A stretch of DNA of 64,000 bases from Clostridium_AI sp964409685 (GCA_964409685.1 CAYPEJ010000025.1:1-64000), one strand, 5' to 3'; shown: positions 43,540-53,135, numbered from the stretch's first letter. A program made the numbers and translations. The notes: generated by a model not told the origin, from the sequence alone.

Positions 43540-44598
43540 CTAATCGTTTTTCCAATTATCTAACTCTGCCTTTAATGTAGCTAAAAGTTCACTTTCTGGA
43601 ACTTTACGAACAATTTCACCTTTTTTAATCAATAGACCTTCTTTGATTCCGCCAGCGATTCCAATATCAGCTTCTTTGGCTTCACCAGGTCCATTCACTG
43701 CACAACCCATAACGGCCACCTTAATATCTAAGTCATAGCTTTGCACCATAGTTTCTACTTGATTCGCAAGCTCAATTAGATTAATTCTTGTTCTTCCACA
43801 AGTAGGACAAGAAACAACTTCTACTCCACCTTTTCGAAGACCAAGTGTTTTTAAGATTAACTTAGCCGACTTAATTTCTTCTACTGGATCACCAGTAAGA
43901 GAAACTCGAATGGTATTTCCAATTCCTTGTGACAAAATAGCTCCTAAGCCAACAGCAGACTTAATATTACCAGAGTAAACGGTACCGGATTCTGTGATTC
44001 CTACGTGGATAGGGTAATTCGTTGCTTTTACCAATAACTGATGTGCTTCAATACACATTAAAACATCTGAGGATTTGATACTGATTACTAAGTTATCGTA
44101 TCCCATATCTTCAATACGTTTTACTTTATCCAATGCACTCTCCACGATACCTTGAGCGGTTACTCCACCGTATTTTTCAACAAGATTCTTTTCAAGAGAA
44201 CCACTGTTTACACCAACACGAATTGGGATATTACGCTCTTTTGCGCAATCCACTACTGCTTTGATTCTTTCTTCCGAACCAATGTTACCTGGATTAATAC
44301 GAATTTTGTCTGCACCATTTTCCATGGCTAAGATTGCCAAACGATAGTCAAAATGAATATCCGCAACCAATGGAATGGATATCTGCTTTTTAATTTTTTT
44401 CAATGCATATGCCGCTTCTTCTGTTGGCACTGCACAACGAATGATGTCACATCCTGCTGCTTCTAGACGTTTGATTTGTTCTACCGTAGCTGCAACATCT
44501 TCTGTTTTAGTATTTGTCATAGATTGGATTAGTATTGGGTTCTTCCCACCTATGACACGATTGCCGATGGCAATCTCTTTTGTCATTTCACGAATCAT
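43540..44598 (-). CDS. ispG: 4-hydroxy-3-methylbut-2-en-1-yl diphosphate synthase (IspG/GcpE)
   Basis: A 352-residue Fe-S enzyme of the MEP isoprenoid pathway, converting ME-cPP to HMBPP. The TIM-barrel domain starts GNRVIGGKNPILIQSMTNTK and includes VADIHFDYRLA and KIRINPGNIG. The C-terminal domain has the 4Fe-4S cysteines in SCPTCGRTRINL and VMGCAVNGPGEA. GAGAGGAA precedes the ATG. It is 12 nt behind rseP and in one unit with dxr, the other MEP enzyme here. Confidence 0.97.
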   Translation of the reverse strand: MIREMTKEIAIGNRVIGGKNPILIQSMTNTKTEDVAATVEQIKRLEAAGCDIIRCAVPTEEAAYALKKIKKQISIPLVADIHFDYRLAILAMENGADKIRINPGNIGSEERIKAVVDCAKERNIPIRVGVNSGSLEKNLVEKYGGVTAQGIVESALDKVKRIEDMGYDNLVISIKSSDVLMCIEAHQLLVKATNYPIHVGITESGTVYSGNIKSAVGLGAILSQGIGNTIRVSLTGDPVEEIKSAKLILKTLGLRKGGVEVVSCPTCGRTRINLIELANQVETMVQSYDLDIKVAVMGCAVNGPGEAKEADIGIAGGIKEGLLIKKGEIVRKVPESELLATLKAELDNWKND

Positions 44599-44610
44599 AA
44601 CTTTTCCTCT

Positions 44611-45717
44611 CTAACCAAATAATCGACTGATATCATTAAACATAACGAATACCATCAACAACATTAATGCAACGATACCAATTAGATGAACCATACCTTC
44701 TTTTTCACGGTCAATTGCTTTTCCTCGTATTGCTTCAATAAATAAGAACACAAGTCGACCACCATCTAATGCTGGTAATGGAAGTAAGTTCATAACCCCT
44801 AAGTTCGCACTTAATAAAATGGAGATATTCAACATATTTAAGATTACAGCAAATAAACCAGCAGATTTACTTTCTGTGTAAGTATCTCCAATCATACTAA
44901 CAATACCAACAGGTCCTGAGATATCATCTTTACTTACTTTTCCTTGAATCATTTTACCAAGGCTCTTAATTGTTGTTTCAATCCAGAATTTTACTTCATA
45001 TGCACCGTACTTAATAACACCCAAAGGACCTACTTTTGTACGTGCATAAGTTACATCGAACGGAAATCCTTTCGCGCCTTCTGCATTCGTATAGTAAGGT
45101 GATGTTACAGAAATGGATTTTCCATCACGTAAAACAGTCGCTTCAAAAGAATCTCCAGATAATCCTTCTAACGTTTGATAGATGCCTACTTCTCTAGAAA
45201 TGTGAATTTTCGTTCCATTAATGGATTCAATCACATCTCCCACTTGAATTCCTTCACCTTCTGTATAGAAGTTTTCAGCAACTATATTTACAATCGGTTT
45301 ATCATATCCAACTTTGCCAATGATAATCATGGCAAATGCAAATGCTAAAATAAAGTTAAATAGTGGCCCTGCAAAAATAACTGAGATTCTTGCCCACACA
45401 CTTTTGTTGTTAAATGCATTTTCATCCTGTATGTCTTCATCTTCTCCAAGCATCATACAAGAACCACCAATCGGAAATATTTTCCAAGAATACTTCGTGT
45501 GATCTTTCCAATCCTCACGGTTAAAACACATATCAGAAGATGCGAATATTTTACAAGAAAATCCATGATCAGTTTTTACAACCGTAATCAAACGTGGTCC
45601 CATACCCACTGAAAATTCTGTAACAGTAACACCATTTTTCTTAGCTAATAGAAAGTGTCCAAGTTCATGTATCACAATAATTACTGTGAACACTAAAAGC
45701 GCGATTAAAATTTGCAT
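44611..45717 (-). CDS. rseP: site-2 protease RseP (RasP)
   Basis: A 368-residue intramembrane zinc metalloprotease with HELGHFLLAKK in the first helix (HExxH zinc ligands) and NLLPLPALDGG later (Asp ligand). Between them stands a PDZ domain (about 150-220, with VGDVIESINGTKI). Family members cleave anti-sigma factors, toxins and remnant signal peptides; Bacillus RasP is an example. GAGGAG precedes the ATG. It starts 1 nt after dxr ends, in the widely conserved cdsA-dxr-rseP order. Confidence 0.94.
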   Translation of the reverse strand: MQILIALLVFTVIIVIHELGHFLLAKKNGVTVTEFSVGMGPRLITVVKTDHGFSCKIFASSDMCFNREDWKDHTKYSWKIFPIGGSCMMLGEDEDIQDENAFNNKSVWARISVIFAGPLFNFILAFAFAMIIIGKVGYDKPIVNIVAENFYTEGEGIQVGDVIESINGTKIHISREVGIYQTLEGLSGDSFEATVLRDGKSISVTSPYYTNAEGAKGFPFDVTYARTKVGPLGVIKYGAYEVKFWIETTIKSLGKMIQGKVSKDDISGPVGIVSMIGDTYTESKSAGLFAVILNMLNISILLSANLGVMNLLPLPALDGGRLVFLFIEAIRGKAIDREKEGMVHLIGIVALMLLMVFVMFNDISRLFG

Positions 45718-45718
45718 A

Positions 45719-46876
45719 CTACTCCTCTTCCTTCTTCCATTTTTCTTCTAAATAACGATATGTTTCCTGTTCCACTTCAAGTATTTGTTCCACGCTAGGA
45801 TTTTCTACATATTTGTGCTTTTCCATTGCATATCGAATACTTTCGACAATCTCCAAATAGGAAATCTTTCTCTTTAGAAACATAGAAACTGCAAGTTCAT
45901 TGGCTGCATTATAAACAGTTGGAAGACTTCCCCCTCTTTCGCCTGCTTCAAATGCTAGTTTTAAACCTTGGAATGTATCCATATCTGGTTCTTCAAATGT
46001 AATTTGACTTAACTTATAAAAATCAAGGCGCTCTCCTGGTAGTGGACGTCTATCTGGATAATAGAGTGCATACTGTATCGGAAGCCTCATATCTGGCGTT
46101 CCCAGCTGAGCCATAACACCACCATCTTCAAATTCAACCATAGAGTGAATGATACTTTGTGGTTGCACCACCACCTGAATCTGCTTGTAATCTACATCAA
46201 ATAGCCATTTTGCTTCGATTACTTCTAATCCTTTATTAACCATAGTAGAAGAATCAATGGTAATCTTGTGCCCCATTGACCAATTTGGATGTTTTAAAGC
46301 ATCTTCTACTTGAATATGTTTCAAATCTTCCAACTTCTTACCACGGAATGGACCGCCTGATGCTGTTAAGATAAGTTTTGAAATCTGACTTCTATTTTCT
46401 CCATTTAAACATTGAAATATTGCAGAATGTTCACTGTCTACTGGCAGTAAAGAAACGCCGTACTCTTTCGCAAGTGGCACAATAATATGCCCAGCTGTTA
46501 CAAGTGTCTCTTTATTAGCTAATGCAATGTCTTTTCCTGCTTTAATTGCTTCAATCGTTGGTCGAATTCCAATCATACCAACAACTGCCGTTACCACAAT
46601 GGAAGCACCTTCCACTGTAGAACACGCAATTAAACCATCCATTCCACTGAGCACTTTCACACTTAAATGTTTTACCTTATCTTTTAATTCTTTTGCTTTC
46701 TTTTCATCCCATACAGAAACCACCTCTGGATGAAATTCTAATATTTGTTGTTCTAGCAATTCAATATTCGATCCAGCTGCTAATGCTGACACTTGAAGGT
46801 CTTGATTATTGCGAACGACATCCAATGTTTGAGTACCAATTGACCCAGTAGAACCCAAAATTGCTATTTTCTTCAT
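45719..46876 (-). CDS. dxr: 1-deoxy-D-xylulose 5-phosphate reductoisomerase
   Basis: A 385-residue NADPH-dependent enzyme making MEP from DXP, the target of fosmidomycin. The nucleotide-binding start is AILGSTGSIGTQTLDVV; the catalytic region has ALANKETLVTAG, LPVDSEHSAIFQCL and the flexible-loop sequence HPNWSMGHKITIDSSTM. GGAGATAG-type ribosome binding sequence precedes the ATG. It is adjacent to cdsA (41 nt) and rseP (1 nt). Confidence 0.97.
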   Translation of the reverse strand: MKKIAILGSTGSIGTQTLDVVRNNQDLQVSALAAGSNIELLEQQILEFHPEVVSVWDEKKAKELKDKVKHLSVKVLSGMDGLIACSTVEGASIVVTAVVGMIGIRPTIEAIKAGKDIALANKETLVTAGHIIVPLAKEYGVSLLPVDSEHSAIFQCLNGENRSQISKLILTASGGPFRGKKLEDLKHIQVEDALKHPNWSMGHKITIDSSTMVNKGLEVIEAKWLFDVDYKQIQVVVQPQSIIHSMVEFEDGGVMAQLGTPDMRLPIQYALYYPDRRPLPGERLDFYKLSQITFEEPDMDTFQGLKLAFEAGERGGSLPTVYNAANELAVSMFLKRKISYLEIVESIRYAMEKHKYVENPSVEQILEVEQETYRYLEEKWKKEEE

Positions 46877-46917
46877 TTTTCTATCTCCGTTAATTGTGAT
46901 TCATTTTTTCTATAGCT

Positions 46918-47721
46918 TTATATGAATAACACCACTAATAAATATACGATTGGTGCTGTAAATAAAATACTATCAAATCGATCTAATATTCCACCATGAC
47001 CAGGAATTAATTTACCATAATCCTTTAATTCATGATTTCTCTTAATTGCAGATGCAGCTAAATCACCAAATTGTGAAATAACAGAACCGCAACAACCGAT
47101 TACTGTAAATAACAATTGTGGATTTGCAAATGTTCCAACTAATTCATCTTTAAACACGGTAGCATAGATAAACCCTAAAAGTCCTGCACCTACAATACCA
47201 CCTATGCAACCTTCAATGGTCTTTTTCGGACTAAGTTGTGATGGCAATTTGTGTTTTCCTATCAGCATACCTACACAATACGCACAAGTATCCGAACCCC
47301 ATGCTGCAATAAATGCTAACCATACTGTATACACACCAGATGGCTGAATACGCACTTGGTAAATATAAGACAACAGAACTGTAACATAAAAGAACCCAAA
47401 AAACATCATCGCCACTTGTTCAATTACCACTTTGGGATATTCCATCACGTACACTGCAAGTAATGCGACTAGGAACACAGCACTATATATCATAATATAT
47501 TCATTTAACTGACAAAATAATAGTACTCCATATCCAATACTAGCACAATATCCCAAAATTGCTAATATGCTCTTTTCCAACTTAATTGCACGATAAAGTT
47601 CAAATTGCCCAATCAATGAAATAGCTGTAATAAAGAAAAGTAACAGGTTTCCTCCTGTTATGATTGTTGCAAGCATTACGATTAGTAATACAATTCCACT
47701 AATTAATCTAGTTACAAACAT
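46918..47721 (-). CDS. cdsA: phosphatidate cytidylyltransferase CdsA
   Basis: A 267-residue polytopic enzyme making CDP-diacylglycerol from phosphatidic acid and CTP. The C-terminal signature is clear: AAWGSDTCAYCVG, KLPSQLSPKKTIEGCIGG, SQFGDLAASAIKR and KLIPGHGGILDRFDS, including the metal-binding Asp residues. About eight membrane helices. GGAGG precedes the ATG. It follows uppS by 9 nt. Confidence 0.96.
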   Translation of the reverse strand: MFVTRLISGIVLLIVMLATIITGGNLLLFFITAISLIGQFELYRAIKLEKSILAILGYCASIGYGVLLFCQLNEYIMIYSAVFLVALLAVYVMEYPKVVIEQVAMMFFGFFYVTVLLSYIYQVRIQPSGVYTVWLAFIAAWGSDTCAYCVGMLIGKHKLPSQLSPKKTIEGCIGGIVGAGLLGFIYATVFKDELVGTFANPQLLFTVIGCCGSVISQFGDLAASAIKRNHELKDYGKLIPGHGGILDRFDSILFTAPIVYLLVVLFI

Positions 47722-47730
47722 TGCTCCCTC

Positions 47731-48438
47731 CTACACTCCTCCAAAACGTCGTTCCCTTTTATTATAGTACATAATAGCTTTTTCTAATTCTTCTTTTGTG
47801 AAATCAGGCCAAAGCACATCTGTAAAATAAAATTCAGCATATGCTAACTGCCAAAGCAAATAATTAGATAGCCTTTGTTCTCCACTGGTACGAATCATTA
47901 AATCTGGGTCTGGAATCCCATGCGTATCTAAGCAAGCTTCAATTTCTTCTTCCGTTACATCTTCAGCTGAAAGTTCGCCACTTTCCACCTTCTTAGCCAC
48001 TCTTTGAACTGCACGAGTGATTTCATCACGACTTCCATAATTTAAAGCTACAATAAAATTCAGTCCCTTATTGTCCTTTGAACTTTCCTCTAATTCATTT
48101 ATGGAACGAATGATATCTTCACTTAATCTACTTCTATCTCCAATTACGCGAACACATATATCATTTTTCTTACTTATACTAAGGCATTTTTCCATATAAT
48201 TACGAAGAATTTTCATAATCGCATCTACTTCGTCGTCTGGCCTTTTCCAGTTTTCTGTAGAAAATGCATATACAGTTAAGTATTTAATTCCCATCTTCCA
48301 AGCTACTTCGCATATATTTTCTACATTTTTCGCGCCTTGTACATGCCCATATGTTCTCGGCATCAATTTCTTTTTTGCCCATCTTCCGTTTCCATCTAAG
48401 ATTATGGCAACATGTTGAGGAATTTTTAACTCTTCCAT
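47731..48438 (-). CDS. uppS: isoprenyl (undecaprenyl) diphosphate synthase
   Basis: A 235-residue cis-prenyltransferase that makes C55 lipid carrier from FPP and IPP. The start is MEELKIPQHVAIILDGNGRW, with the catalytic Asp in ILDGNGRWAKK. The C-terminal block is RTSGEQRLSNYLLWQLAYAE. The ATG at 48438 follows GGAGGTAAGTG; the ATG/GTG one codon earlier is less favoured. Directly upstream lies a perfect 28-nt palindrome with T-run, which could attenuate its transcription. It supplies lipid carrier for the wall genes in this window. Confidence 0.96.
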   Translation of the reverse strand: MEELKIPQHVAIILDGNGRWAKKKLMPRTYGHVQGAKNVENICEVAWKMGIKYLTVYAFSTENWKRPDDEVDAIMKILRNYMEKCLSISKKNDICVRVIGDRSRLSEDIIRSINELEESSKDNKGLNFIVALNYGSRDEITRAVQRVAKKVESGELSAEDVTEEEIEACLDTHGIPDPDLMIRTSGEQRLSNYLLWQLAYAEFYFTDVLWPDFTKEELEKAIMYYNKRERRFGGV

Positions 48439-48449
48439 CACTTACCTCC

Positions 48450-48484
48450 AAAAATAGGACGTATTTTGAATTCAAAATACGTCC
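48450..48484 (-). terminator. palindromic terminator/attenuator before uppS
   Basis: Positions 48457-48484 are a perfect palindrome (arms GGACGTATTTTG, centre AATT). On the minus strand TATTTTT and then the uppS ribosome binding site GGAGG follow directly. It fits an intrinsic terminator after frr that also controls entry to uppS. Confidence 0.7.
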
Positions 48485-48492
48485 CTAGTTTG

Positions 48493-48536
48493 TGCGACAT
48501 TTTAAGCAAGCTGATTCACAAGCGTTGCATGTCGCA
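48493..48536 (-). ncRNA. second hairpin in the frr-uppS gap
   Basis: TGCGACAT (48493-48500) pairs with ATGTCGCA (48529-48536) around an inner region with partly complementary GCAAGC/GCGTTGC. Together with the palindrome next to it, this makes a two-hairpin leader. Its role is unknown. Confidence 0.35.
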
Positions 48537-48601
48537 ACCAAGTAAACATTCATACAATCTTACTTATCATAATGTTTTTCATAATGTTTTAATTATTTTA
48601 A

Positions 48602-49156
48602 TTATACAGTAAGGATTTCTTTTGATTTCGCTTCAATAGCTTTGTCTACTTCGTCTACATATTTATCTGTTAATTTTTGAATTTTATCTTCACTTGATTT
48701 GCATTCATCATCAGTAATTTCATTTGCTTTGTTTGCCTTTTTGAAAGTATCATTAGCATCACGACGAATGTTACGAATTGCAACTTTTGCATTTTCGCCT
48801 TTTTTCTTAACGTCTTTTACTAATTCCTTTCTTCTTTCCTCTGTTAACTCTGGGAATACAAGACGAATACACTTACCATCGTTACTTGGTGTTAAACCAA
48901 TATCAGATGCAAGAATTGCTTTTTCAATTTCTTTGATTAAGCTAGATTCCCAAGGTTGAATTTGGATAACACGAGCTTCTGGTACTGTAATATTTGCAAC
49001 AGATTGTAAACCAGATGGTTGTCCATAATAATCCACTTTAAGTTTATCTAAAATGTGCGGATTTGCTCTTCCTGCACGAATTGTAGCATACTCATCATTT
49101 AGAGCTTGTAATGTTTTTTTCATTTTTCCTTCGAATTGTTCAAATTTAGCTTCCAT
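48602..49156 (-). CDS. frr: ribosome recycling factor
   Basis: A 184-residue factor that splits post-termination ribosomes with EF-G. The typical start is KMKKTLQALNDEYATIRAGR followed by ANPHILDKLKVDYYG. Core blocks are PWESSLIKEIEKAIL, GLTPSNDG, IRLVFPELTEERRKELV and the C-terminal helix with KLTDKYVDEVDKAIEAK. Standard length. GGAGG precedes the ATG and pyrH lies 21 nt upstream, a nearly universal pair. Confidence 0.97.
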   Translation of the reverse strand: MEAKFEQFEGKMKKTLQALNDEYATIRAGRANPHILDKLKVDYYGQPSGLQSVANITVPEARVIQIQPWESSLIKEIEKAILASDIGLTPSNDGKCIRLVFPELTEERRKELVKDVKKKGENAKVAIRNIRRDANDTFKKANKANEITDDECKSSEDKIQKLTDKYVDEVDKAIEAKSKEILTV

Positions 49157-49177
49157 TTTTCTAATTCCTCCTGAAAT

Positions 49178-49882
49178 TTAAACAGTAACTTTCGTTCCAG
49201 TAAATGTACCATATAATGTATTTACGATACTATCTTTATCATTTAAAGCAAACACTAATAATGGAACTTTATTTTCCATACACATAATGGTTGCAGTTAA
49301 ATCAATTACTTGTAATTTTTGATCCAATACTTCTTGAATCGAAACTTCATCATAACGTTTTGCAGCTGGATTCACTTTTGGGTCACTGTCATAAACGCCA
49401 TCAATTGCTTTTGCTAACAAAATTGCTTCCGCTTCCATCTCAATGGCACGTAACGCAACTCCTGTATCTGTTGAAAAATAAGGATGACCTGTACCACCCG
49501 CAAAGAAAACTACTTTTCCTTGTTTAAAAGCTTCATTGGCTGCATCTTTTGAAAATAGTTTTGTCATGCTTCCACAAGCAAACGGCGTAAAAATCTCTGT
49601 TTGTAAACCAACAGAACGGAATATCTCTGAAACATAGATACAGTTCATAACTGTGGCAAGCATACCAATCTGATCCGCTTTTGTACGGTCGATGGTTTCA
49701 CTTGTTCTTCCTCTCCAGAAGTTTCCTCCACCAATTACAATTCCAAGTTCCATTCCTTTGTCGGCTACTGCTTTTACTTGTTCTGCAACTCCAAGGCATG
49801 TTGCCTCATCAAAACCCTGCTTCTTATCTCCTGCTAAAGCTTCTCCACTGAGTTTCAATAGTACTCTTTTATAGTCTGCCAT
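49178..49882 (-). CDS. pyrH: UMP kinase
   Basis: A 234-residue amino-acid-kinase-fold enzyme phosphorylating UMP to UDP. The start is RVLLKLSGEALAGDKKQGFD, with GIVIGGGNFWRGRT, FFAGGTGHPYFSTDT and VYDSDPKVNPAAKRYD as substrate-binding blocks. AAGGAG precedes the ATG. It is 34 nt behind the polysaccharide deacetylase gene and leads the frr-uppS-cdsA-dxr-rseP-ispG series. Confidence 0.97.
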   Translation of the reverse strand: MADYKRVLLKLSGEALAGDKKQGFDEATCLGVAEQVKAVADKGMELGIVIGGGNFWRGRTSETIDRTKADQIGMLATVMNCIYVSEIFRSVGLQTEIFTPFACGSMTKLFSKDAANEAFKQGKVVFFAGGTGHPYFSTDTGVALRAIEMEAEAILLAKAIDGVYDSDPKVNPAAKRYDEVSIQEVLDQKLQVIDLTATIMCMENKVPLLVFALNDKDSIVNTLYGTFTGTKVTV

Positions 49883-49916
49883 GTCTAAAACTCCTTAATA
49901 TAACTTTATTTAATAT

Positions 49917-50927
49917 TCAATTTACTTTTACATGTTGAATCAAAGGTGTATCTTCATCAATCGGCAATATAGCCACATCCAATGCAAGTAACTCATCCAA
50001 TAAAGTTGGGAGCATCTGCACTGTCTTCACCTTTTCTGCAGCATCATGCATTAATACAATAGATGTATTATGTAACTTTACATCTTTTAATACATTATTA
50101 ATCATTTGCCGTTTTGTCAAGCTTTTTCCGTTGGCATCTCCACTCATGGCATTCCAGTCAAAGTAATTATATCCACGTTTTGTTAGACTTTTTGCTAAAC
50201 TTTTCATAGAAACTTTACTTACTTGATTGCTTGTGCCACCAGGAAATCGATAATACTTCGGTTCTACTCCCGTTGTCTCGTAAAGAAGATTATATATCTT
50301 ATCAAAATCCTTGTAAAATGCTTTCTGAGATCTATAAATTTCAGAATAATTATGTGAATAGGAATGCATCGCTAACGTATGCCCTTCCTCCACAATTCTT
50401 TGATATAGACTTTTGGAATAGTCATCCTCTCTTCCAATTACAAAGAAAGTTGCTTGCACATTATATTCCTGCAAAATATCTAATATTTTTTCTGTATTTT
50501 TCGTTGGTCCATCATCAAAAGTTAAATAAACTCGCTTTCGCTTATCGTCTTCGTCTGATATTAGACTTGAGTTATCTTTGCTTCCTTCATCTAATTCCTT
50601 CTCTGTTACATCATTTTCTATGTCTTCTTTTGATGAATTATCATTTAATCTATCTTTTGAACCATCCTCCGACAAGTCATTATCTGAAGTATTACCCGCT
50701 TCTGTTTTTTCCGTTTCTGCACCTTGTATAGAAATAACCTCCATATCTCCTGCTCGTAACGAATGACTAAGACAAATCACAATGATAAAACAAATATTTA
50801 AGAGACAAAACATACCTCCCAAAATAACCCATCGTTTTACGCTAATACTATTAGACTCATCGTGCTTTTTTAAATTTTTGTAGTCGTCTTTGATGATTTC
50901 GTCCGTCTCCTGATGTATTACCCCCAT
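49917..50927 (-). CDS. membrane-anchored polysaccharide deacetylase (NodB domain)
   Basis: A 336-residue protein. The N-terminal cytoplasmic tail is followed by one membrane helix (about 33-55), an acidic Ser/Glu/Asp-rich linker (about 65-130) and a NodB domain (about 135-330). Metal and catalytic motifs are TFDDGP, HSYSHNY and RFPGGTSN, plus the C-terminal VLMHDAAEK with the usual His. It resembles peptidoglycan GlcNAc deacetylases (PgdA-type), acting outside the membrane. The ATG at 50927 follows AAAGGATGG; a GTG seven codons earlier is a weaker alternative. A promoter at 50958-50986 may drive this gene and pyrH onward. Confidence 0.87.
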   Translation of the reverse strand: MGVIHQETDEIIKDDYKNLKKHDESNSISVKRWVILGGMFCLLNICFIIVICLSHSLRAGDMEVISIQGAETEKTEAGNTSDNDLSEDGSKDRLNDNSSKEDIENDVTEKELDEGSKDNSSLISDEDDKRKRVYLTFDDGPTKNTEKILDILQEYNVQATFFVIGREDDYSKSLYQRIVEEGHTLAMHSYSHNYSEIYRSQKAFYKDFDKIYNLLYETTGVEPKYYRFPGGTSNQVSKVSMKSLAKSLTKRGYNYFDWNAMSGDANGKSLTKRQMINNVLKDVKLHNTSIVLMHDAAEKVKTVQMLPTLLDELLALDVAILPIDEDTPLIQHVKVN

Positions 50928-50957
50928 TAAACCATCCTTTCTTTGCACTACTAACCC

Positions 50958-50986
50958 ATTCTACCATACTTTTTTTCATTTTCCAA
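50958..50986 (-). promoter_or_regulatory. promoter of the deacetylase-pyrH unit
   Basis: TTGGAA, 17 nt, TAGAAT on the minus strand, 31 nt before the start codon. Confidence 0.5.
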
Positions 50987-51026
50987 ATGGAAATGTGATC
51001 ATTTTCTTAAAATTTGATTTCACTTA

Positions 51027-51054
51027 TTGCAATCCCATTTCATTTTGCTATAAT
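51027..51054 (+). promoter_or_regulatory. promoter of the LTA-synthase-like gene
   Basis: TTGCAA, 16 nt, extended -10 TGCTATAAT. Divergent from the deacetylase promoter, 33 nt ahead of the start codon. Confidence 0.6.
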
Positions 51055-51087
51055 GAAAAACGAAATAGAAAGTAGGAGCGTAAGTAA

Positions 51088-53076
51088 ATGAAAAATCGAA
51101 TTAATCTAAAAAGCGCGTTACAGAATAACATCGTTCAATATGTTATTCTGGCTTTCCTAATTAATATAATATTAGAGATCATGAATAGACGTTCTCTAAT
51201 ATCCTGTCTGCAATTTATAGCAGGCTCTCCTGTTGTATTTTTCTACAACACAATCATTGTATTTTTAACGTTGTCTATCGGATTATTGATGAAACGTAGA
51301 ATTTTCGCTACAACTGTAGTTACATTAATATGGATGATATTAGGTACTACCAATTGTATTATTCTTGGTTTCCGCTCAACTCCGTTTTCCGCAATTGATA
51401 CTTTGATGATCAAAAATGCATTGGAACTATTTAATTTATACTTTACAACATTGGAATTTATACTACTTGTTACAGGTATTTCATTGGGGGTGGCTGCACT
51501 AGTAATATTATGGAGACGAGCACCAAAGCGAGAAAAACGCACAAACTTTTTACGTTATGGCTGTATGATAGTAGCTTTATTTTTATTTGAACTTGCATTT
51601 ACAAATGTAAATATTAAAGCTGGAATACTAAGTTCTGATTTTGAAAATCTTTCTTATGCATACAAAAATTATGGTTTCGCATACTGTTTTACCAATAGTA
51701 TCGTTGATGTCGGCATCTCCAAACCTGCCAACTACAGTGAAGCAACCGTTTCTGAGATTACAAAGCCAATGTCAACACCTTCACAGGAAGAGATTGTTGA
51801 ATCAACCAAACAAGAACAGCCAAATATCATTATGATTCAATTAGAGTCTTTCTTTGATGTTAATTACGTAAATGATATTGAACTTTCCGAGAATCCAATT
51901 CCTTACTTTACACAGTTAAAAGAAAACTATACAAGTGGTTTCCTAACAGTTCCATCCATTGGGGCAGGCACTGCTAACACAGAATTCGAGATTTTAACTG
52001 GTATGAGTACTGCATATTTTGGAGCTGGGGAATATCCATTTAAAACCATTTTAACAAAGACCACTTGCGAGAGTATGGCATACTTATTTTCCAATCTAGG
52101 TTATTCTACCCATGGTATTCATAATAATGATGGTACTTTTTATAGTAGAAACGTCGTTTATGGCAATCTAGGTTTTGATACATTCACTCCCCTTGAGTAT
52201 ATGTATAATGTTGAAAAAAATCCTCGTAAATGGGCAAAAGACAATATTTTACCAGAAGAAATTTTCAAATGTATTGACTCTTCTAAAGAAAGTGATTTTG
52301 TATTTGCAGTTAGTGTTCAAGCACACGGACGTTATCCATCCGAACAGATTGATGACACTCAAACAATCACAATCAGCGGAAATGAATATAAGAAAAACGA
52401 ATTAGAATATTATATCCAACAAATTCATGAAATGGATGAAATGATTGGTAATTTAATCGCTCAGATTGAAGAAAGTGATGAACCTACTGTATTAGTACTT
52501 TATGGAGATCATTTACCAACAATCGGACTTTCTGAAGAACGCTTGGACAATGCTAATATGTATCAAACAGAATATGTTATCTGGGATAATATTGGATTAA
52601 ATCAAAATGATGAAGATGTATACTCTTATCAATTAAGCACAAAACTTTTTGGTGAATTAGGACTTCCTATGGGAGTTATGCAGGAATATCATACAAATTA
52701 TGCAGATAAAGAAGTATATCATAAAGATATGGAAATTCTTGAATACGATATTTTATATGGTGACCAATACACATTTGCAAATGAATTAACTGCATATGAA
52801 CCAGTGGATATTCAAATGGGTATTGATAAGATTACTCTTGATTCCATTAATAAAGTTGAAGAGGAAGAAGAAGCATACTATATCTCAGGTAAGAACTACA
52901 ACGAGTTCACCAAAGTATATGTAAATGATAAACAAGTAACAACGGAATACATCAGTGGCAGCAAGTTAAAAATTACCGATGTAACACTGAAAGAAGGCGA
53001 TAGGGTTACTACAGCTCAGGTTGGCGACGATCATATCGCATTAGGTTATTCCAATGAATTATTAATCCAATCCTAA
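51088..53076 (+). CDS. LTA synthase family phosphoglycerol transferase
   Basis: A 662-residue membrane enzyme. Five membrane helices fill residues 1-185, then a sulfatase-like extracellular domain (about 245-530) follows, with NIIMIQLESFFDV (metal-binding Glu), the nucleophile region GAGTANTEFEILTG with its Thr, and LYGDHLPTIG (Asp-His metal ligands). Such enzymes build polyglycerol phosphate or add phosphoglycerol to surface glycans. An extra beta-rich module (about 585-662, with YYISGKNYNEFTKVYVND) extends the C-terminus beyond the usual LtaS end. GTAGGAG precedes the ATG. It is monocistronic, with its own promoter and terminator. Confidence 0.88.
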   Translation: MKNRINLKSALQNNIVQYVILAFLINIILEIMNRRSLISCLQFIAGSPVVFFYNTIIVFLTLSIGLLMKRRIFATTVVTLIWMILGTTNCIILGFRSTPFSAIDTLMIKNALELFNLYFTTLEFILLVTGISLGVAALVILWRRAPKREKRTNFLRYGCMIVALFLFELAFTNVNIKAGILSSDFENLSYAYKNYGFAYCFTNSIVDVGISKPANYSEATVSEITKPMSTPSQEEIVESTKQEQPNIIMIQLESFFDVNYVNDIELSENPIPYFTQLKENYTSGFLTVPSIGAGTANTEFEILTGMSTAYFGAGEYPFKTILTKTTCESMAYLFSNLGYSTHGIHNNDGTFYSRNVVYGNLGFDTFTPLEYMYNVEKNPRKWAKDNILPEEIFKCIDSSKESDFVFAVSVQAHGRYPSEQIDDTQTITISGNEYKKNELEYYIQQIHEMDEMIGNLIAQIEESDEPTVLVLYGDHLPTIGLSEERLDNANMYQTEYVIWDNIGLNQNDEDVYSYQLSTKLFGELGLPMGVMQEYHTNYADKEVYHKDMEILEYDILYGDQYTFANELTAYEPVDIQMGIDKITLDSINKVEEEEEAYYISGKNYNEFTKVYVNDKQVTTEYISGSKLKITDVTLKEGDRVTTAQVGDDHIALGYSNELLIQS

Positions 53077-53135
53077 GGTTTTAGCATCCTCATTCAATTA
53101 CCAAGGAAATATCAATTAGAAATATGGAATGCTTA

